Origin: Candidatus Minthosoma equi | GTDB lineage: Bacteria > Bacteroidota > Bacteroidia > Bacteroidales > Bacteroidaceae | Reading direction: 5' to 3' | Length of the DNA: 64,000 nt | NCBI GenBank assembly: GCA_018064885.1 | Contig: JAGHUI010000010.1 | Location: forward strand, 28,953-92,952 | Part shown: one piece after another, positions 54,489 to 63,936 of the stretch | Numbering within the stretch: the stretch's first letter is position 1 | Layout of the letters: each line of letters opens with the position of its first letter | Notes under the pieces: generated by a model | Seen by the model: only the letters and a program-made list of their open reading frames with translations | Told to the model about the DNA's origin: nothing | The model's database searches: none | Translations under genes and position numbers: made by a program

Positions 54489-55016
54489 ATGAAAAAAAGC
54501 ATACTTACTGTTCTTGCAATTATTACAGCATTGTTGATGTCTGCCCAGGCGCCTTCAATTGGCAAAAACACAGAACCTTCTAAGAAAGAAGCCAAGGCTA
54601 AAGCAAAGAAGGAGAAGAAGGCAAAGGTGAAAAAAGTAAAGGAAACTGATGAAGACTACTTCTTCCGCAAAGGAAAAGGTACTGTCTATTTGTTTGGTGT
54701 GAGCCAAATGCTTACTGACTCATTAGTATTCATGACAAACATTCAGCAGGTTGACAGCATTGACATTGACAAAAAAACGACCACGCTCCCTTACCGAACA
54801 GAATTAAGCACTCAATTCAAGGAATATCTAGAGGAGAAGCGCTATGCAAGAAAGCAAACATCTTGTGTCTTTTTCGATAGCAACCGCAAAAAACTCTCAA
54901 AGAAATTCTACAAAATCAAAAAGCGCTATTTGGACGATTCTACCGCGAAAATCATAATCATTGACGACGAGAAGTTCCACTTCATCCATCCACTTGATGG
55001 ATATATGAACGAATAA
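54489..55016 (+). CDS. Exported Lys-rich hypothetical protein
   Basis: 175 residues. The signal peptide is about 1-20. It is followed by a highly basic Lys/Ala stretch (about 29-55) and a globular C-terminal part with KGTVYLFGVSQMLTDSLVFMT and a final FHFIHPLDGY. I do not recognise a named family. It lies just after the rpoD terminator and 9 bp before the C11 peptidase gene, so it may be its operon partner. Function unknown. Confidence 0.65.
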   Translation: MKKSILTVLAIITALLMSAQAPSIGKNTEPSKKEAKAKAKKEKKAKVKKVKETDEDYFFRKGKGTVYLFGVSQMLTDSLVFMTNIQQVDSIDIDKKTTTLPYRTELSTQFKEYLEEKRYARKQTSCVFFDSNRKKLSKKFYKIKKRYLDDSTAKIIIIDDEKFHFIHPLDGYMNE

Positions 55017-55025
55017 CTATATCAC

Positions 55026-56300
55026 ATGAAGAATAAGTTTTTTTATTTAAATATGTGCAACAAGGTTGTGGCAATACTTTTTAGCATTGTCGCAACTTAT
55101 TCGTTTTTTTCTTGTGCTAAGGATGATGATACTGTTCCTCTGCCAAAGGAAAATCCAAAGATGGCAGAAAGCCGCACAATCCTTGCATACCTGATAGCAG
55201 AAAACAATCTCAATTCGGATATTAACACCAACGTTGACCAGATGCTCAGAGGCATGAAGCATGGAGGACTTAAGGCAAACGACAGACTTGTTATCTTCAT
55301 TGATGATATTCAGTACCCTCGCTATTATGCTTTCGACAGGAACATAAAGGACACGGTTTTGGTCAATGTTAAACCTGTTCATGCTTTTTCCGAAGATTTC
55401 AATTCCTCCGAATCATCTCGACTACAGGAGGCTTTGGAATTTACAAAGAAACATTATCCTGCGAGCAGTTATGGACTTGTGATGGCTTCGCATGGCTCTG
55501 GATGGATTCCGTCAAACTACATCGGTGATAATCCGTCATACTCTTCGCCTCGCCGTTCCATCGGACTTGACAACGGAATGAACTCTACAGGAAAAATGCC
55601 TGGCAATCAGATGAACATTGACGATATGGACAAAGCCGTGAGGAATGCAGGAGGTGTGGATTTTATCTTCTTCGATGCTTGCTTCATGGAATGTATCGAA
55701 GTTGCCTACGAATTGCGCAACTCTACAAAATACATTATTAGCTCACCTGCTGAAATTCCCGACAAGGGAGCAGATTACAGCACAATGCTGCCAGCAATGT
55801 TTTATGCAAATGACTACCCTGCAGAAATGCTTAATGCATACTATAAGACTTACAGCACAATAGGAAAATCTTATGGCATTAACATTACAGCTATCAGAAC
55901 AGAGTATCTTGACAATTTTGCGTCTTACATGAAACAGATTGTATCTGATAATAAAAACGACATTTTGAATCTGGCATACTCTTCTTCACTCAATTACATG
56001 GAATATGGATATTGGTCAAGAAATTATCCAGATTTTTATGACATGCAAGGTATAATGCTCCACACTTTAGACACAGACAGCTTCAACAAATGGAAACAAG
56101 AAGCCTCAAAAGTCATTGTAGGCAATTTAAATACAGGTTATTGGTACAGTGGATTTGACAATTCCACTCATACAATCAACCCTGAGGAATGTTGTGGAGT
56201 TTCAATGTTCATCCCATCAACAAAATACGGTACAGGCAATTATTCATACTTCAAGCAATACAGCACTACTGCATGGGGTAAATATGTGTGGGGAATGTGA
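55026..56300 (+). CDS. C11 (clostripain-related) cysteine peptidase, lipoprotein
   Basis: 424 residues. A long signal region ends in a lipobox FFSC (Cys30). The clan CD caspase-like domain has catalytic His156 in MASHGSGW and Cys219 in FFDACFMECIE. Relatives cut after Arg or Lys in secreted proteins. The gene precedes the HPrK-like/SipW/PqqD cassette by 41 bp on the same strand. C11 peptidases occur beside peptide-maturation genes in some bacteria, so a processing role for that cassette is possible (inference). Confidence 0.85.
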   Translation: MKNKFFYLNMCNKVVAILFSIVATYSFFSCAKDDDTVPLPKENPKMAESRTILAYLIAENNLNSDINTNVDQMLRGMKHGGLKANDRLVIFIDDIQYPRYYAFDRNIKDTVLVNVKPVHAFSEDFNSSESSRLQEALEFTKKHYPASSYGLVMASHGSGWIPSNYIGDNPSYSSPRRSIGLDNGMNSTGKMPGNQMNIDDMDKAVRNAGGVDFIFFDACFMECIEVAYELRNSTKYIISSPAEIPDKGADYSTMLPAMFYANDYPAEMLNAYYKTYSTIGKSYGINITAIRTEYLDNFASYMKQIVSDNKNDILNLAYSSSLNYMEYGYWSRNYPDFYDMQGIMLHTLDTDSFNKWKQEASKVIVGNLNTGYWYSGFDNSTHTINPEECCGVSMFIPSTKYGTGNYSYFKQYSTTAWGKYVWGM

Positions 56301-56341
56301 TGTAAATGAAGCATTAAGAATATAAAAAGAATATAAAAAAC

Positions 56342-57268
56342 ATGAATAGCAACATATATTATCGTGTAGGTCGTCATAACTATTGCGTAAGCTTTGCCGA
56401 AGGGGTAAACTCAGAAAAGCTACTCCCATCAAGCGAGCCATTTAAGCTTACAGCTCCTCCAGCAGAAGGTGAGCCAATGCTTTTCACACTAACTGTTGAC
56501 GATAGCTGGCGACCAGAAAAGAAGGGAAAGGAAATTGGGCAGTTCGACTGCGGCGGCAACAATCATGGAGTTTATCGCCTTGAAGACGGTTCTTATCAGA
56601 TTGTTGTCAGCGACATTTACAAGCATGCTTGTTGTCTTTTGCAGGCTGTTCCTGACTTCTCATCTGCTCATGTAGCTCTGAACGGAAACTTTGAAATGCG
56701 CACTTTCGGACTCAACAACGCACTCATGATGATGTACGCTTTCGCTGGTGCTGATAAGATGACTGTGCTGATGCATGCTTCTGTTATCCGTGAGGAAGGA
56801 AAGGGTTACCTTTGCCTTGGCGTGAGTGGAACGGGCAAGAGCACCCACACCAGCAACTGGCTTAAGTGGGTTCCTGGCACAGACCTCATGAACGATGATA
56901 ATCCTGTTGTAAGAGTGATTGACGAAACGGTTTATGTATTCGGCTCACCTTGGAGTGGAAAAACTCCTTGCTATAGAAATGTGGAAGCCCCTATCGGAGC
57001 ATTCCTTCAGTTGAAGCAAGCGCCATACAATAAGATTGAACGCCAAGACCCTATTCAAGGATTTGCATCGCTCCTACCTTCTTGCTCTGTAATGAAATGG
57101 GACAGAAGAGATTACAAGGGAACATGCGACACCGTAAGCAAGGTGCTTTCTCTCGTGCCAACATATTTCCTTGAGAATCTTCCTAATTTGGATGCAGTAA
57201 AGATGAGCTACCGCGCAATGACGGGAAAGGAACTCACACCTGTAAACATTGAATCAGCAAACCAATAG
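56342..57268 (+). CDS. HPr kinase/PEPCK-like P-loop protein
   Basis: 308 residues. The N-terminal ~115 residues are beta-rich. The P-loop GVSGTGKST is at 160-168, with an Asp pair at 185-186 (MNDDNP) and the GSPWSGK loop at 201-207, as in HPrK-like kinases. No HPr phosphotransfer gene is near. Such stand-alone HPrK-like proteins occur in lasso-peptide and other RiPP clusters beside PqqD-like proteins. The stop is 7 bp before the SipW-like gene and PqqD-like gene follows, so the three form a unit. The substrate is unknown. Confidence 0.75.
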   Translation: MNSNIYYRVGRHNYCVSFAEGVNSEKLLPSSEPFKLTAPPAEGEPMLFTLTVDDSWRPEKKGKEIGQFDCGGNNHGVYRLEDGSYQIVVSDIYKHACCLLQAVPDFSSAHVALNGNFEMRTFGLNNALMMMYAFAGADKMTVLMHASVIREEGKGYLCLGVSGTGKSTHTSNWLKWVPGTDLMNDDNPVVRVIDETVYVFGSPWSGKTPCYRNVEAPIGAFLQLKQAPYNKIERQDPIQGFASLLPSCSVMKWDRRDYKGTCDTVSKVLSLVPTYFLENLPNLDAVKMSYRAMTGKELTPVNIESANQ

Positions 57269-57275
57269 CAGAACA

Positions 57276-57761
57276 ATGTCCCAGCACCTAACATTAGAAA
57301 ACAGCATCTTCTTGCCTAAGGTTATCGCTTTGACTCAAGAGGGCAAACTTGTCAAAATCAATGGCAGCGGCAATAGCATGCGTCCGTTCATAGAACATCA
57401 TCGTGACAATCTCGTCTTTGGAAAAGTTGATTCAATATCTGTTGGCGATGTTATTCTTGCAGAAGTGACTCCAGATCATTATGTTTGTCACAGAATCGTA
57501 AAGATAGAAAATGGAATCGTGACAATGAGAGGTGACGGCAACCCAGTCGGGACAGAAACGTTTCCGATAGAGAATGTCAAAGCCAAACTGGTGAAAATAG
57601 AACGCAAAGGCAAGATATACGATCTTAGAACATCAAAAGTATGGAAGGTCTATTCCGCTATTTGGCCAAAGCTTTTGCCTATTCGCCGCTATCTGTTAGC
57701 TCTTTATCGATTGCTTTGGCGCGGTGAGGTTCCAATGAGAATTAAAAGATTATTCAAATAA
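57276..57761 (+). CDS. S24/S26 family signal peptidase, SipW-like
   Basis: 161 residues from the ATG at 57276; a TTG 27 bases earlier overlaps the previous gene. The nucleophile Ser34 is in GNSMRPF and the general base is a His (His72 in VCHRIV) rather than Lys, as in SipW and eukaryotic/archaeal signal peptidases. The MRGDGNP box is present. A C-terminal amphipathic stretch (about 130-150) may associate with the membrane, but there is no N-terminal anchor. Small S26 peptidases of this type occur beside PqqD-like genes in Bacteroidales. Confidence 0.8.
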   Translation: MSQHLTLENSIFLPKVIALTQEGKLVKINGSGNSMRPFIEHHRDNLVFGKVDSISVGDVILAEVTPDHYVCHRIVKIENGIVTMRGDGNPVGTETFPIENVKAKLVKIERKGKIYDLRTSKVWKVYSAIWPKLLPIRRYLLALYRLLWRGEVPMRIKRLFK

Positions 57762-57812
57762 CAAGATTCAATAAATTAGATAAATAACATAGATAGTAAA
57801 AATATATAGAAT

Positions 57813-58082
57813 ATGAAAATTAAGAAAGGATTTGAAGTACAGCATGTTTGCGGCGAACACGTCATCATTGCATGCGGAGAAGAAAATATCGATTTTTCTA
57901 AGGTGATAAGTCTTAATGAAACATCCAACTACCTTTGGGAAAACCTCGAAGGCAAAGAGTTTGATGTAAAGACCATGGCAGAACTTCTTCTCAAGGAATA
58001 TGAGGTTGATGAGGCTACTGCAACAAAGGATTGCCAGAGTCTTGCTGACGCATGGATGGAAGCAGGATTATTAGACAAATAA
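57813..58082 (+). CDS. PqqD-like RiPP recognition element protein
   Basis: 89 residues fitting the PqqD fold: an N-terminal beta hairpin (about 8-30), LNETSNYLWENLEGKEFDVKTMAELL in parts, and a C-terminal helix pair ending in EAGLLDK. PqqD proteins bind leader peptides and present them to modifying enzymes (established for PqqD and related RRE domains). No radical SAM, cyclase or precursor gene lies adjacent. It lies 51 bp after the SipW-like gene and 21 bp before ung. Confidence 0.8.
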   Translation: MKIKKGFEVQHVCGEHVIIACGEENIDFSKVISLNETSNYLWENLEGKEFDVKTMAELLLKEYEVDEATATKDCQSLADAWMEAGLLDK

Positions 58083-58103
58083 TCTCTATACATTATATTT
58101 TAT

Positions 58104-58769
58104 ATGGCAACGGTAAACATAGAAGCATCTTGGCGTGAGAAATTGCAACAGGAATTTGACAAACCATATTTTGAGAATCTCATCAAGTTTGTCAAGCACG
58201 AGTACGCTACCCAGACGTGCTATCCTCCAGGTTCTCTCATCTTCAATGCCTTTAATCTTTGTCCTCTCAGCAAGGTTAAAGTTGTTCTCATTGGTCAAGA
58301 TCCTTACCATGAACCCAATCAAGCTCATGGTCTTTGTTTCTCCGTTAATGATGGAATACCTTTTCCACCATCTCTTCGCAACATCTTCACAGAAATCAAG
58401 AGCGACATTGGCACAGACATTCCTGTTTCAGGCAATCTAACTCGCTGGGCAGAGCAAGGAGTCTTACTTCTAAATGCAACTTTAACCGTCAGGGCTCATG
58501 CAGCAGGCTCACATCAGAAGCAAGGCTGGGAAGAGTTTACCGACGCCGTAATAAGCACTATCAGCAAAGAAACGGAAAATGTAGTTTTCATCCTATGGGG
58601 AAGTTATGCTCAAAGCAAGGTGAAGCTTATCGACGCATCAAAACATTGCATTCTGCGTTCAGCACATCCTTCTCCACTATCTGCCTATCGCGGATTCTTC
58701 GGAAACCACCATTTCTCTCTATGCAATCAATATCTGGAACAAAAAGGCAAAGCAAAAATAAACTGGTAA
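58104..58769 (+). CDS. ung: Uracil-DNA glycosylase
   Basis: 221 residues, family 1 UDG. The water-activating Asp66 is in GQDPYHEP, the uracil pocket includes FPPSLRNIF, and His188 is in the [11 protein letters not shown] intercalation loop. It removes uracil from DNA in the cytoplasm. Full length. It starts 21 bp after the PqqD-like gene and ends 4 bp before the SGNH gene, so it is probably a housekeeping gene carried in the same transcript. Confidence 0.96.
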   Translation: MATVNIEASWREKLQQEFDKPYFENLIKFVKHEYATQTCYPPGSLIFNAFNLCPLSKVKVVLIGQDPYHEPNQAHGLCFSVNDGIPFPPSLRNIFTEIKSDIGTDIPVSGNLTRWAEQGVLLLNATLTVRAHAAGSHQKQGWEEFTDAVISTISKETENVVFILWGSYAQSKVKLIDASKHCILRSAHPSPLSAYRGFFGNHHFSLCNQYLEQKGKAKINW

Positions 58770-58773
58770 CACA

Positions 58774-59475
58774 ATGAAAAAGATTTTATTAAGCATAATC
58801 ATTGCCATTGCTGCTATAGCATCTGCAAGCGCACAATGCACAGGCAAGAAATCTGTAACAATCTTTGGTGACAGCTATTCCACATTCGAAGGTTTCATCA
58901 CTCCAGACACCAATGAATCATGGTATTTCTCTGACCACCGCATTAAGAACAACAATGTTGACAAGGTGGAACAAACATGGTGGCATCAGTACATCACAAA
59001 GAAAGGATGGAAACTCTGCACAAATAACTCTTACAGCGGATCAACTGTGTCTTCTTCCGGTTACCGTGGCGAAGATTACACTCCTCGCTCATTTGTCACT
59101 CGCATGGACAATCTTGGCAATCCTGACATCATTTTCATCTTTGCTGGAACAAACGACTCATGGGTTCCATCTCCAATAGGTGAATACAAATATAATGGCT
59201 GGACAACAGAAGACCTCAAGTCTTTCCGCCCTTCACTTGCCAAGATGCTCGACCACATGACAAAGCGTTATCTTGGTGTTGAAATCTACTACATTCTCAA
59301 CAGCGAGCTCCGTCCAGAAATCAACGAATCAGTCATCACTCTCTGCAAGCACTACGGTGTCCCTGTCATTGAGCTTCACGATATTGAGAAGCAAGCTGGT
59401 CACCCATCCATCGCAGGAATGAAAGCCATTGCAGAGCAAGTGGATGCATTTGTCACAAATTATAATAATAAATGA
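58774..59475 (+). CDS. Secreted SGNH/GDSL hydrolase
   Basis: 233 residues. A signal peptide (about 1-20) is followed by an SGNH domain: Ser34 in FGDSYSTF, the Asn block in AGTNDSW and the His block in GHPSIAGM. There is no extra carbohydrate domain. It is probably a periplasmic or secreted esterase; the substrate is unknown. Its stop overlaps the next start by 4 bp (ATGA). Confidence 0.85.
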   Translation: MKKILLSIIIAIAAIASASAQCTGKKSVTIFGDSYSTFEGFITPDTNESWYFSDHRIKNNNVDKVEQTWWHQYITKKGWKLCTNNSYSGSTVSSSGYRGEDYTPRSFVTRMDNLGNPDIIFIFAGTNDSWVPSPIGEYKYNGWTTEDLKSFRPSLAKMLDHMTKRYLGVEIYYILNSELRPEINESVITLCKHYGVPVIELHDIEKQAGHPSIAGMKAIAEQVDAFVTNYNNK

Positions 59476-60701
59476 AAAAAAGATTAGCTATACTCTCATT
59501 GCTTGGCGTTCTATGTTTTGCTTTTGCAAATGCTCAGGCAACATCCGACAGCATTATGGCGCGTCATCTGAGAGAAAGAGGAATAAAGATTGTTGATGGT
59601 AATTCCGTTGATCTCCTGACCTCTGGTCATGACAAATTTGTGGACATGTTCGAGGAGGTTCGCAATGCAAAGAAATTCATTCATCTAGAATATTTCAACT
59701 TTCGAAACGACTCCATTGCAGGACTTCTTTTCAACATCCTTGCACAGAAAGTCAAAGAAGGAGTTGAAGTTAGGGCTCTTTACGATTCTTTCGGCAACTC
59801 ATCCAACAACAAGCCAATCACTAAAGAGATGCACGATTCTATCCGTGCTTTAGGGATTGACCTTGTTAAGTTTGATCCAATCGTATTTCCTTGGGTAAAT
59901 CACATCATTCCCCGTGATCATCGCAAAATCGTTGTTATCGACGGACGCATTGCCTATACTGGTGGTATGAATGTGGCAGATTACTATATTGAAGGAATCC
60001 CTGAAATAGGTCCATGGCACGACATGCACATGCATATTGAAGGTCCTGTTGTCAACGAACTGCACACCATCTTCTGTCGTATGTGGAAAAAGCAGACAGG
60101 CGAAGAAATAAAAGGCGAGACATACTTCCCCACTTACATTCCAAGCCGAGACTTTCAGCGCCTTGCCATTGTAGATCGACACTTCAAGAAGTCGCCTGAT
60201 GCTATTCGCGACCTCTTCTGCACAATGCTCAACTCAGCACAGAAGAAAGTTCTCCTCATCAATCCATACTTTGTGCCAACTCACAAAGTTCGCCGAGCAC
60301 TAAAAAACGCCATTGACAGAGGTGTTGATGTTCAGATTCTTCTCTCTGCCAAGAGCGACATTCCTCTGACACCAGAAGCATCCCACTATGTAGGAAACAA
60401 TCTTGCCAAGCGAGGGGCTAAAGTTTATCTCTTCCATGGCGGATTCCACCATACAAAAATAATGATGATTGACGACCTCTACTGTACCGTAGGTTCAAGC
60501 AACATGGATGCTCGTTCTCTCCGATGCGACTATGAGGTTAACACTGTTATTTTCAGCAAGAAGACAACAGCCGAACTTACCGACTTATTCAATGAACAGC
60601 TGAAATCATCCACTCGTATGGAGAAAGGATATTGGAGCACACGCTCTACAGGCAAGAAATTCCAAGGATGGTTCGGCAATCTGCTCACACCTGTTCTTTG
60701 A
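59472..60701 (+). CDS. Phospholipase D-like protein (cardiolipin-synthase family)
   Basis: 409 residues with a signal peptide (about 1-22). There are two HKD motifs: HRKIVVID (His150, Lys152, Asp157) followed by GGMN, and HTKIMMID (His327, Lys329, Asp334) followed by GSSNMD. This arrangement is that of cardiolipin synthase ClsB/ClsC-type enzymes or secreted PLDs. The lack of membrane helices apart from the signal suggests an exported or membrane-associated enzyme. It is translationally coupled to the SGNH hydrolase gene. Confidence 0.87.
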   Translation: MKKRLAILSLLGVLCFAFANAQATSDSIMARHLRERGIKIVDGNSVDLLTSGHDKFVDMFEEVRNAKKFIHLEYFNFRNDSIAGLLFNILAQKVKEGVEVRALYDSFGNSSNNKPITKEMHDSIRALGIDLVKFDPIVFPWVNHIIPRDHRKIVVIDGRIAYTGGMNVADYYIEGIPEIGPWHDMHMHIEGPVVNELHTIFCRMWKKQTGEEIKGETYFPTYIPSRDFQRLAIVDRHFKKSPDAIRDLFCTMLNSAQKKVLLINPYFVPTHKVRRALKNAIDRGVDVQILLSAKSDIPLTPEASHYVGNNLAKRGAKVYLFHGGFHHTKIMMIDDLYCTVGSSNMDARSLRCDYEVNTVIFSKKTTAELTDLFNEQLKSSTRMEKGYWSTRSTGKKFQGWFGNLLTPVL

Positions 60702-60739
60702 AAGCAATAAATTATGCCTCTACTAAAAATTAAAAGATA

Positions 60740-62224
60740 ATGAGAAAACATCTTCTGTCACTAACCTTCCTTCTTTTTTGTCTCTCCTTGTTCGCACAAA
60801 ACCCAAAGCGCGAATTTCGAGGAGCGTGGATACAATGCGTAAACGGTCAGTATCTCAACAAGACTCCTCAGCAGATTCAGGACATGCTATCATCACAGCT
60901 TGATGCACTCCAGAAAGCAGGCATCAACGCCATCCTTTTCCAAGTTCGTGCCGAAGGTGATGCGCTCTACCGTTCCAACTATGAGCCATGGTCACGCTAC
61001 CTCACTGGCCAGCAAGGAACAGCCCCATCAACCAACTGGGATCCTCTTGCATGGATGGTGACTCAATGTCACAGCCGCAATATGGAATGTCACGCATGGA
61101 TAAACCCTTATCGTGCCAAGACAAAAGGAACAACGCTTATGGCAAGCAATCACTATGCGATCAAGCATCCAGAAAGAGTATTCCAGTATGGCGACCTTCT
61201 CATTTTCAATCCAGCCCTTCCTGAAAACCGAACATTCACTTGCATGGTAGTAGAGGACATCCTTCAGAACTACGACGTTGATGGAATCCACATTGACGAC
61301 TATTTCTACCCTTATCCTGTAGCAGGAGTTGAAATGCCAGATCAACAAAACTTCCAGCAAGACCCACGAGGCTTTGAGGACATCAACGACTGGCGACGCG
61401 ACAATGTGAATCTCCTCATACAAGATCTTCACAACATCGTCCGTGCAACAAAGCCATGGTGCAAGTTCGGCGTTTCCCCATTCGGAATCTACCGCAACAG
61501 TCCTACTGGCGAAAACTGTAAGGAAGGAAGTGCAACTAAAGGCACACAGAACTACGACGATCTCTATGCCGACATCGTTCTTTGGACAAAGAAAGGATGG
61601 GTGGATTATAACATTCCACAGGTCTATTGGAACATAGGCACTAAAGTTGCAGATTACGAAGTGCTTCTCAACTGGTGGAACGACTACTGCGGACAGCGCC
61701 CACTCTATATCGGTCAAGACGTAGAGCGCACTGTCAAGGAAGCCGATCCAAACAATCCCAACTCCCACCAGATGTTTGCCAAGTATAACCTTCAGCGTTC
61801 ATTGCCAAACATCCAAGGTTCATGCCAATGGTATGCAGCAGCATGCGTAAACAATCCAGGCAACTACCGCACCGTTCTTGAGCAACAGTATCACAGCACT
61901 CCAGCGCTCCAGCCACTCATGCCATGGATAGACAGCAAAGCACCAGGCAAGCCACGAAAAGTAAGCAAAGCACGCTATGCAGCCGACGGCACAGTCCTTA
62001 CATGGGAAGAGCCAAAAGCAAAGAAAGAAATGGACAAAGCCATCCTATACGTTATCTATAAATTTGCAAAAGGCGAAAAGATGAATCTCAACTCATCTGC
62101 CAACATCATCGGCATCACATCCAACACAACCTTCAACGCAGGCAACTCACCATCCGGCACAACCTACGTCATAACAGCCCTTGACCGCCTACACAACGAG
62201 TCAAAGCCTGTTAAAATAAAGTAA
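60740..62224 (+). CDS. GHL10/DUF187 family glycoside hydrolase-like protein
   Basis: 494 residues with a signal peptide (about 1-20). The GHL10 barrel (about 25-360) opens with REFRGAWIQCVNGQYLN and continues with the family's FQVRAEGDALY, HAWINPYRA, DGIHIDDYFYP and GVSPFGIYRN motifs. A fibronectin-III-like domain (about 400-494) follows. Some relatives (digH) cleave denuded peptidoglycan glycan after amidase action, which would fit an envelope role, but substrate is inference. It starts 38 bp after the PLD gene. Confidence 0.88.
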   Translation: MRKHLLSLTFLLFCLSLFAQNPKREFRGAWIQCVNGQYLNKTPQQIQDMLSSQLDALQKAGINAILFQVRAEGDALYRSNYEPWSRYLTGQQGTAPSTNWDPLAWMVTQCHSRNMECHAWINPYRAKTKGTTLMASNHYAIKHPERVFQYGDLLIFNPALPENRTFTCMVVEDILQNYDVDGIHIDDYFYPYPVAGVEMPDQQNFQQDPRGFEDINDWRRDNVNLLIQDLHNIVRATKPWCKFGVSPFGIYRNSPTGENCKEGSATKGTQNYDDLYADIVLWTKKGWVDYNIPQVYWNIGTKVADYEVLLNWWNDYCGQRPLYIGQDVERTVKEADPNNPNSHQMFAKYNLQRSLPNIQGSCQWYAAACVNNPGNYRTVLEQQYHSTPALQPLMPWIDSKAPGKPRKVSKARYAADGTVLTWEEPKAKKEMDKAILYVIYKFAKGEKMNLNSSANIIGITSNTTFNAGNSPSGTTYVITALDRLHNESKPVKIK

Positions 62225-62300
62225 CTATTAATATAAGCCATGAAAAATGCTGAGGTTCCTGCCGATCATTCTATAAAATAACATATAAAAAATCAAATAA

Positions 62301-63848
62301 ATGATTAGATTAATCTTTATCCTATGCATGCTACTGTCATTTGGCAGTGTCTATGCACAAAAAACACAAACAAAGAAAGTACTTCTTGACACTTATTTCA
62401 ACCACGAAGTGGATAAGAAAACAGGTAAGGTGCAGCACTACACTTGGGATGATACATCGAAATGGGGAGGCTACTCTCAGTTTGGCGAACTATTTGAAAA
62501 GCACGGAGGTACGCTTGCCATGCTCAACGAAGCTCCTACATCTGATTTGCTGAATGGCAGCAGCGTCTATATTATTGTTGATCCAGACCATGTGAAGGAC
62601 AATCCTTCGCCAAACTACATGAATAAGGAAAGTGCTGAGGCGATTGCAAAATGGGTGAAGAATGGCGGCAGTTTGCTTGTACTGACCAACGACAGGGACA
62701 ATTGTGACCTACAACACATTAACATATTGATGGATAAGTTCGGTCTGCATTTCAACAACACTACCATACTCCAGCTTGATATTCCAACAAAGGAGAATCC
62801 AGAGAATGTGTATCCTTTGCAAGGCACATTGGAAGGTACTGACAAGATGTATATGCGTGGCACATCCAGCATAGAGTGCAGCAAAGAAGCTCGCCGCATC
62901 GTATGGACTAAGGATAACGATGTAGTCATAGCTGAAGCAAACTATGGTAATGGACTCGTCATTGCCGTTGCCGATCCATGGATCTATAACGAATATATCT
63001 ATCACACTCTTTTGCCTGATAACTATGATAATGCATCGGCAGCCGAACGCATCGTTGAGCAGCTGCTCGAAGGACGCAATTCACAATGTCACGAACTGCA
63101 GATACAGCAGAAGAATGGAAAGAACATCTATGGTATCGTAAGCAACCCCACATACCAATCTCAAAACCAAAACACCTCAAAAAAACAACACGGTGTAGCT
63201 GTTATTAGCCACGGATTCAATGGCACTCATCATTTTGGCAAAGACTATTTCAAAACACTCAACGACCTTGGCTATGCAGTCTATACCTTCGATTTCCCAT
63301 GCGGAAGCGTAAACAGCAAAAGCGACAACAACACCATGAACATGTCCGTATCTGACGAAAAAGAAGCCTTAAAGGAAATAGTTTCATACTTCAAGAAACA
63401 GAAAGATATTGACAACAAAAAAATTGTGCTTATTGGCGAGAGTCAAGGTGGACTCGTATCTGCCCTTGCTGCCTCAGAATTGAAGAAACAGGTCAGCAAT
63501 CTCATACTCATCTATCCTGCACTTTGTATCCCCGACAACTGGAATGCTCGTTACCCAAAAGTCGAGGATATTCCAGAAGTATCTGAGATATGGGGAGTTA
63601 AGCTTGGCAAGAAATTCATGATGGATATTCGTCCAATGAAACCTTTTGAGACAATAGGCAAATACAAAGGTCGTGTACTGATAGTGCATGGGACAGACGA
63701 CAAAGTCGTACCGCTTGACTATTCAAAGCGCGCTGTGGAAACTTACAACGATGCCACATTAAAAATCATTGACAAAGCAGGTCATGGATTTAAGCCAGAA
63801 GAACGAATCCTATCTAATAAATATGTAAAAGAATTCCTTTCAAAATAA
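62301..63848 (+). CDS. GATase-like domain fused to an alpha/beta hydrolase
   Basis: 515 residues. A signal peptide (about 1-19) is followed by a GATase-like fold (about 24-255) with VDPDHVKDNPSPNYM, KWVKNGGSLLVLTND and VADPWIYNEY. This domain is known from rhamnogalacturonyl-hydrolase proteins of Bacteroidetes. The C-terminal alpha/beta hydrolase (about 265-515) has nucleophile Ser381 in GESQGG, Asp467 in HGTDDKVVP and His495 in AGHGF. It is probably a periplasmic esterase acting on a pectin or glycan fragment (inference). It stands after the GHL10 gene by 76 bp. Confidence 0.82.
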   Translation: MIRLIFILCMLLSFGSVYAQKTQTKKVLLDTYFNHEVDKKTGKVQHYTWDDTSKWGGYSQFGELFEKHGGTLAMLNEAPTSDLLNGSSVYIIVDPDHVKDNPSPNYMNKESAEAIAKWVKNGGSLLVLTNDRDNCDLQHINILMDKFGLHFNNTTILQLDIPTKENPENVYPLQGTLEGTDKMYMRGTSSIECSKEARRIVWTKDNDVVIAEANYGNGLVIAVADPWIYNEYIYHTLLPDNYDNASAAERIVEQLLEGRNSQCHELQIQQKNGKNIYGIVSNPTYQSQNQNTSKKQHGVAVISHGFNGTHHFGKDYFKTLNDLGYAVYTFDFPCGSVNSKSDNNTMNMSVSDEKEALKEIVSYFKKQKDIDNKKIVLIGESQGGLVSALAASELKKQVSNLILIYPALCIPDNWNARYPKVEDIPEVSEIWGVKLGKKFMMDIRPMKPFETIGKYKGRVLIVHGTDDKVVPLDYSKRAVETYNDATLKIIDKAGHGFKPEERILSNKYVKEFLSK

Positions 63849-63862
63849 AATTCAGCAAAAAC

Positions 63863-63893
63863 TTGACAAATTCAATGATTTTCTGTAACTTTG
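63863..63893 (+). promoter_or_regulatory. Promoter of a gene beyond the window
   Basis: TTG (63863-63865), 20 bp, then TAACTTTG (63886-63893) followed by CAT. No gene starts within the remaining 107 bases. Confidence 0.7.
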
Positions 63894-63936
63894 CATAGCA
63901 TTCCATAGAAACAGGAATAAATCCATACAAACCAGA

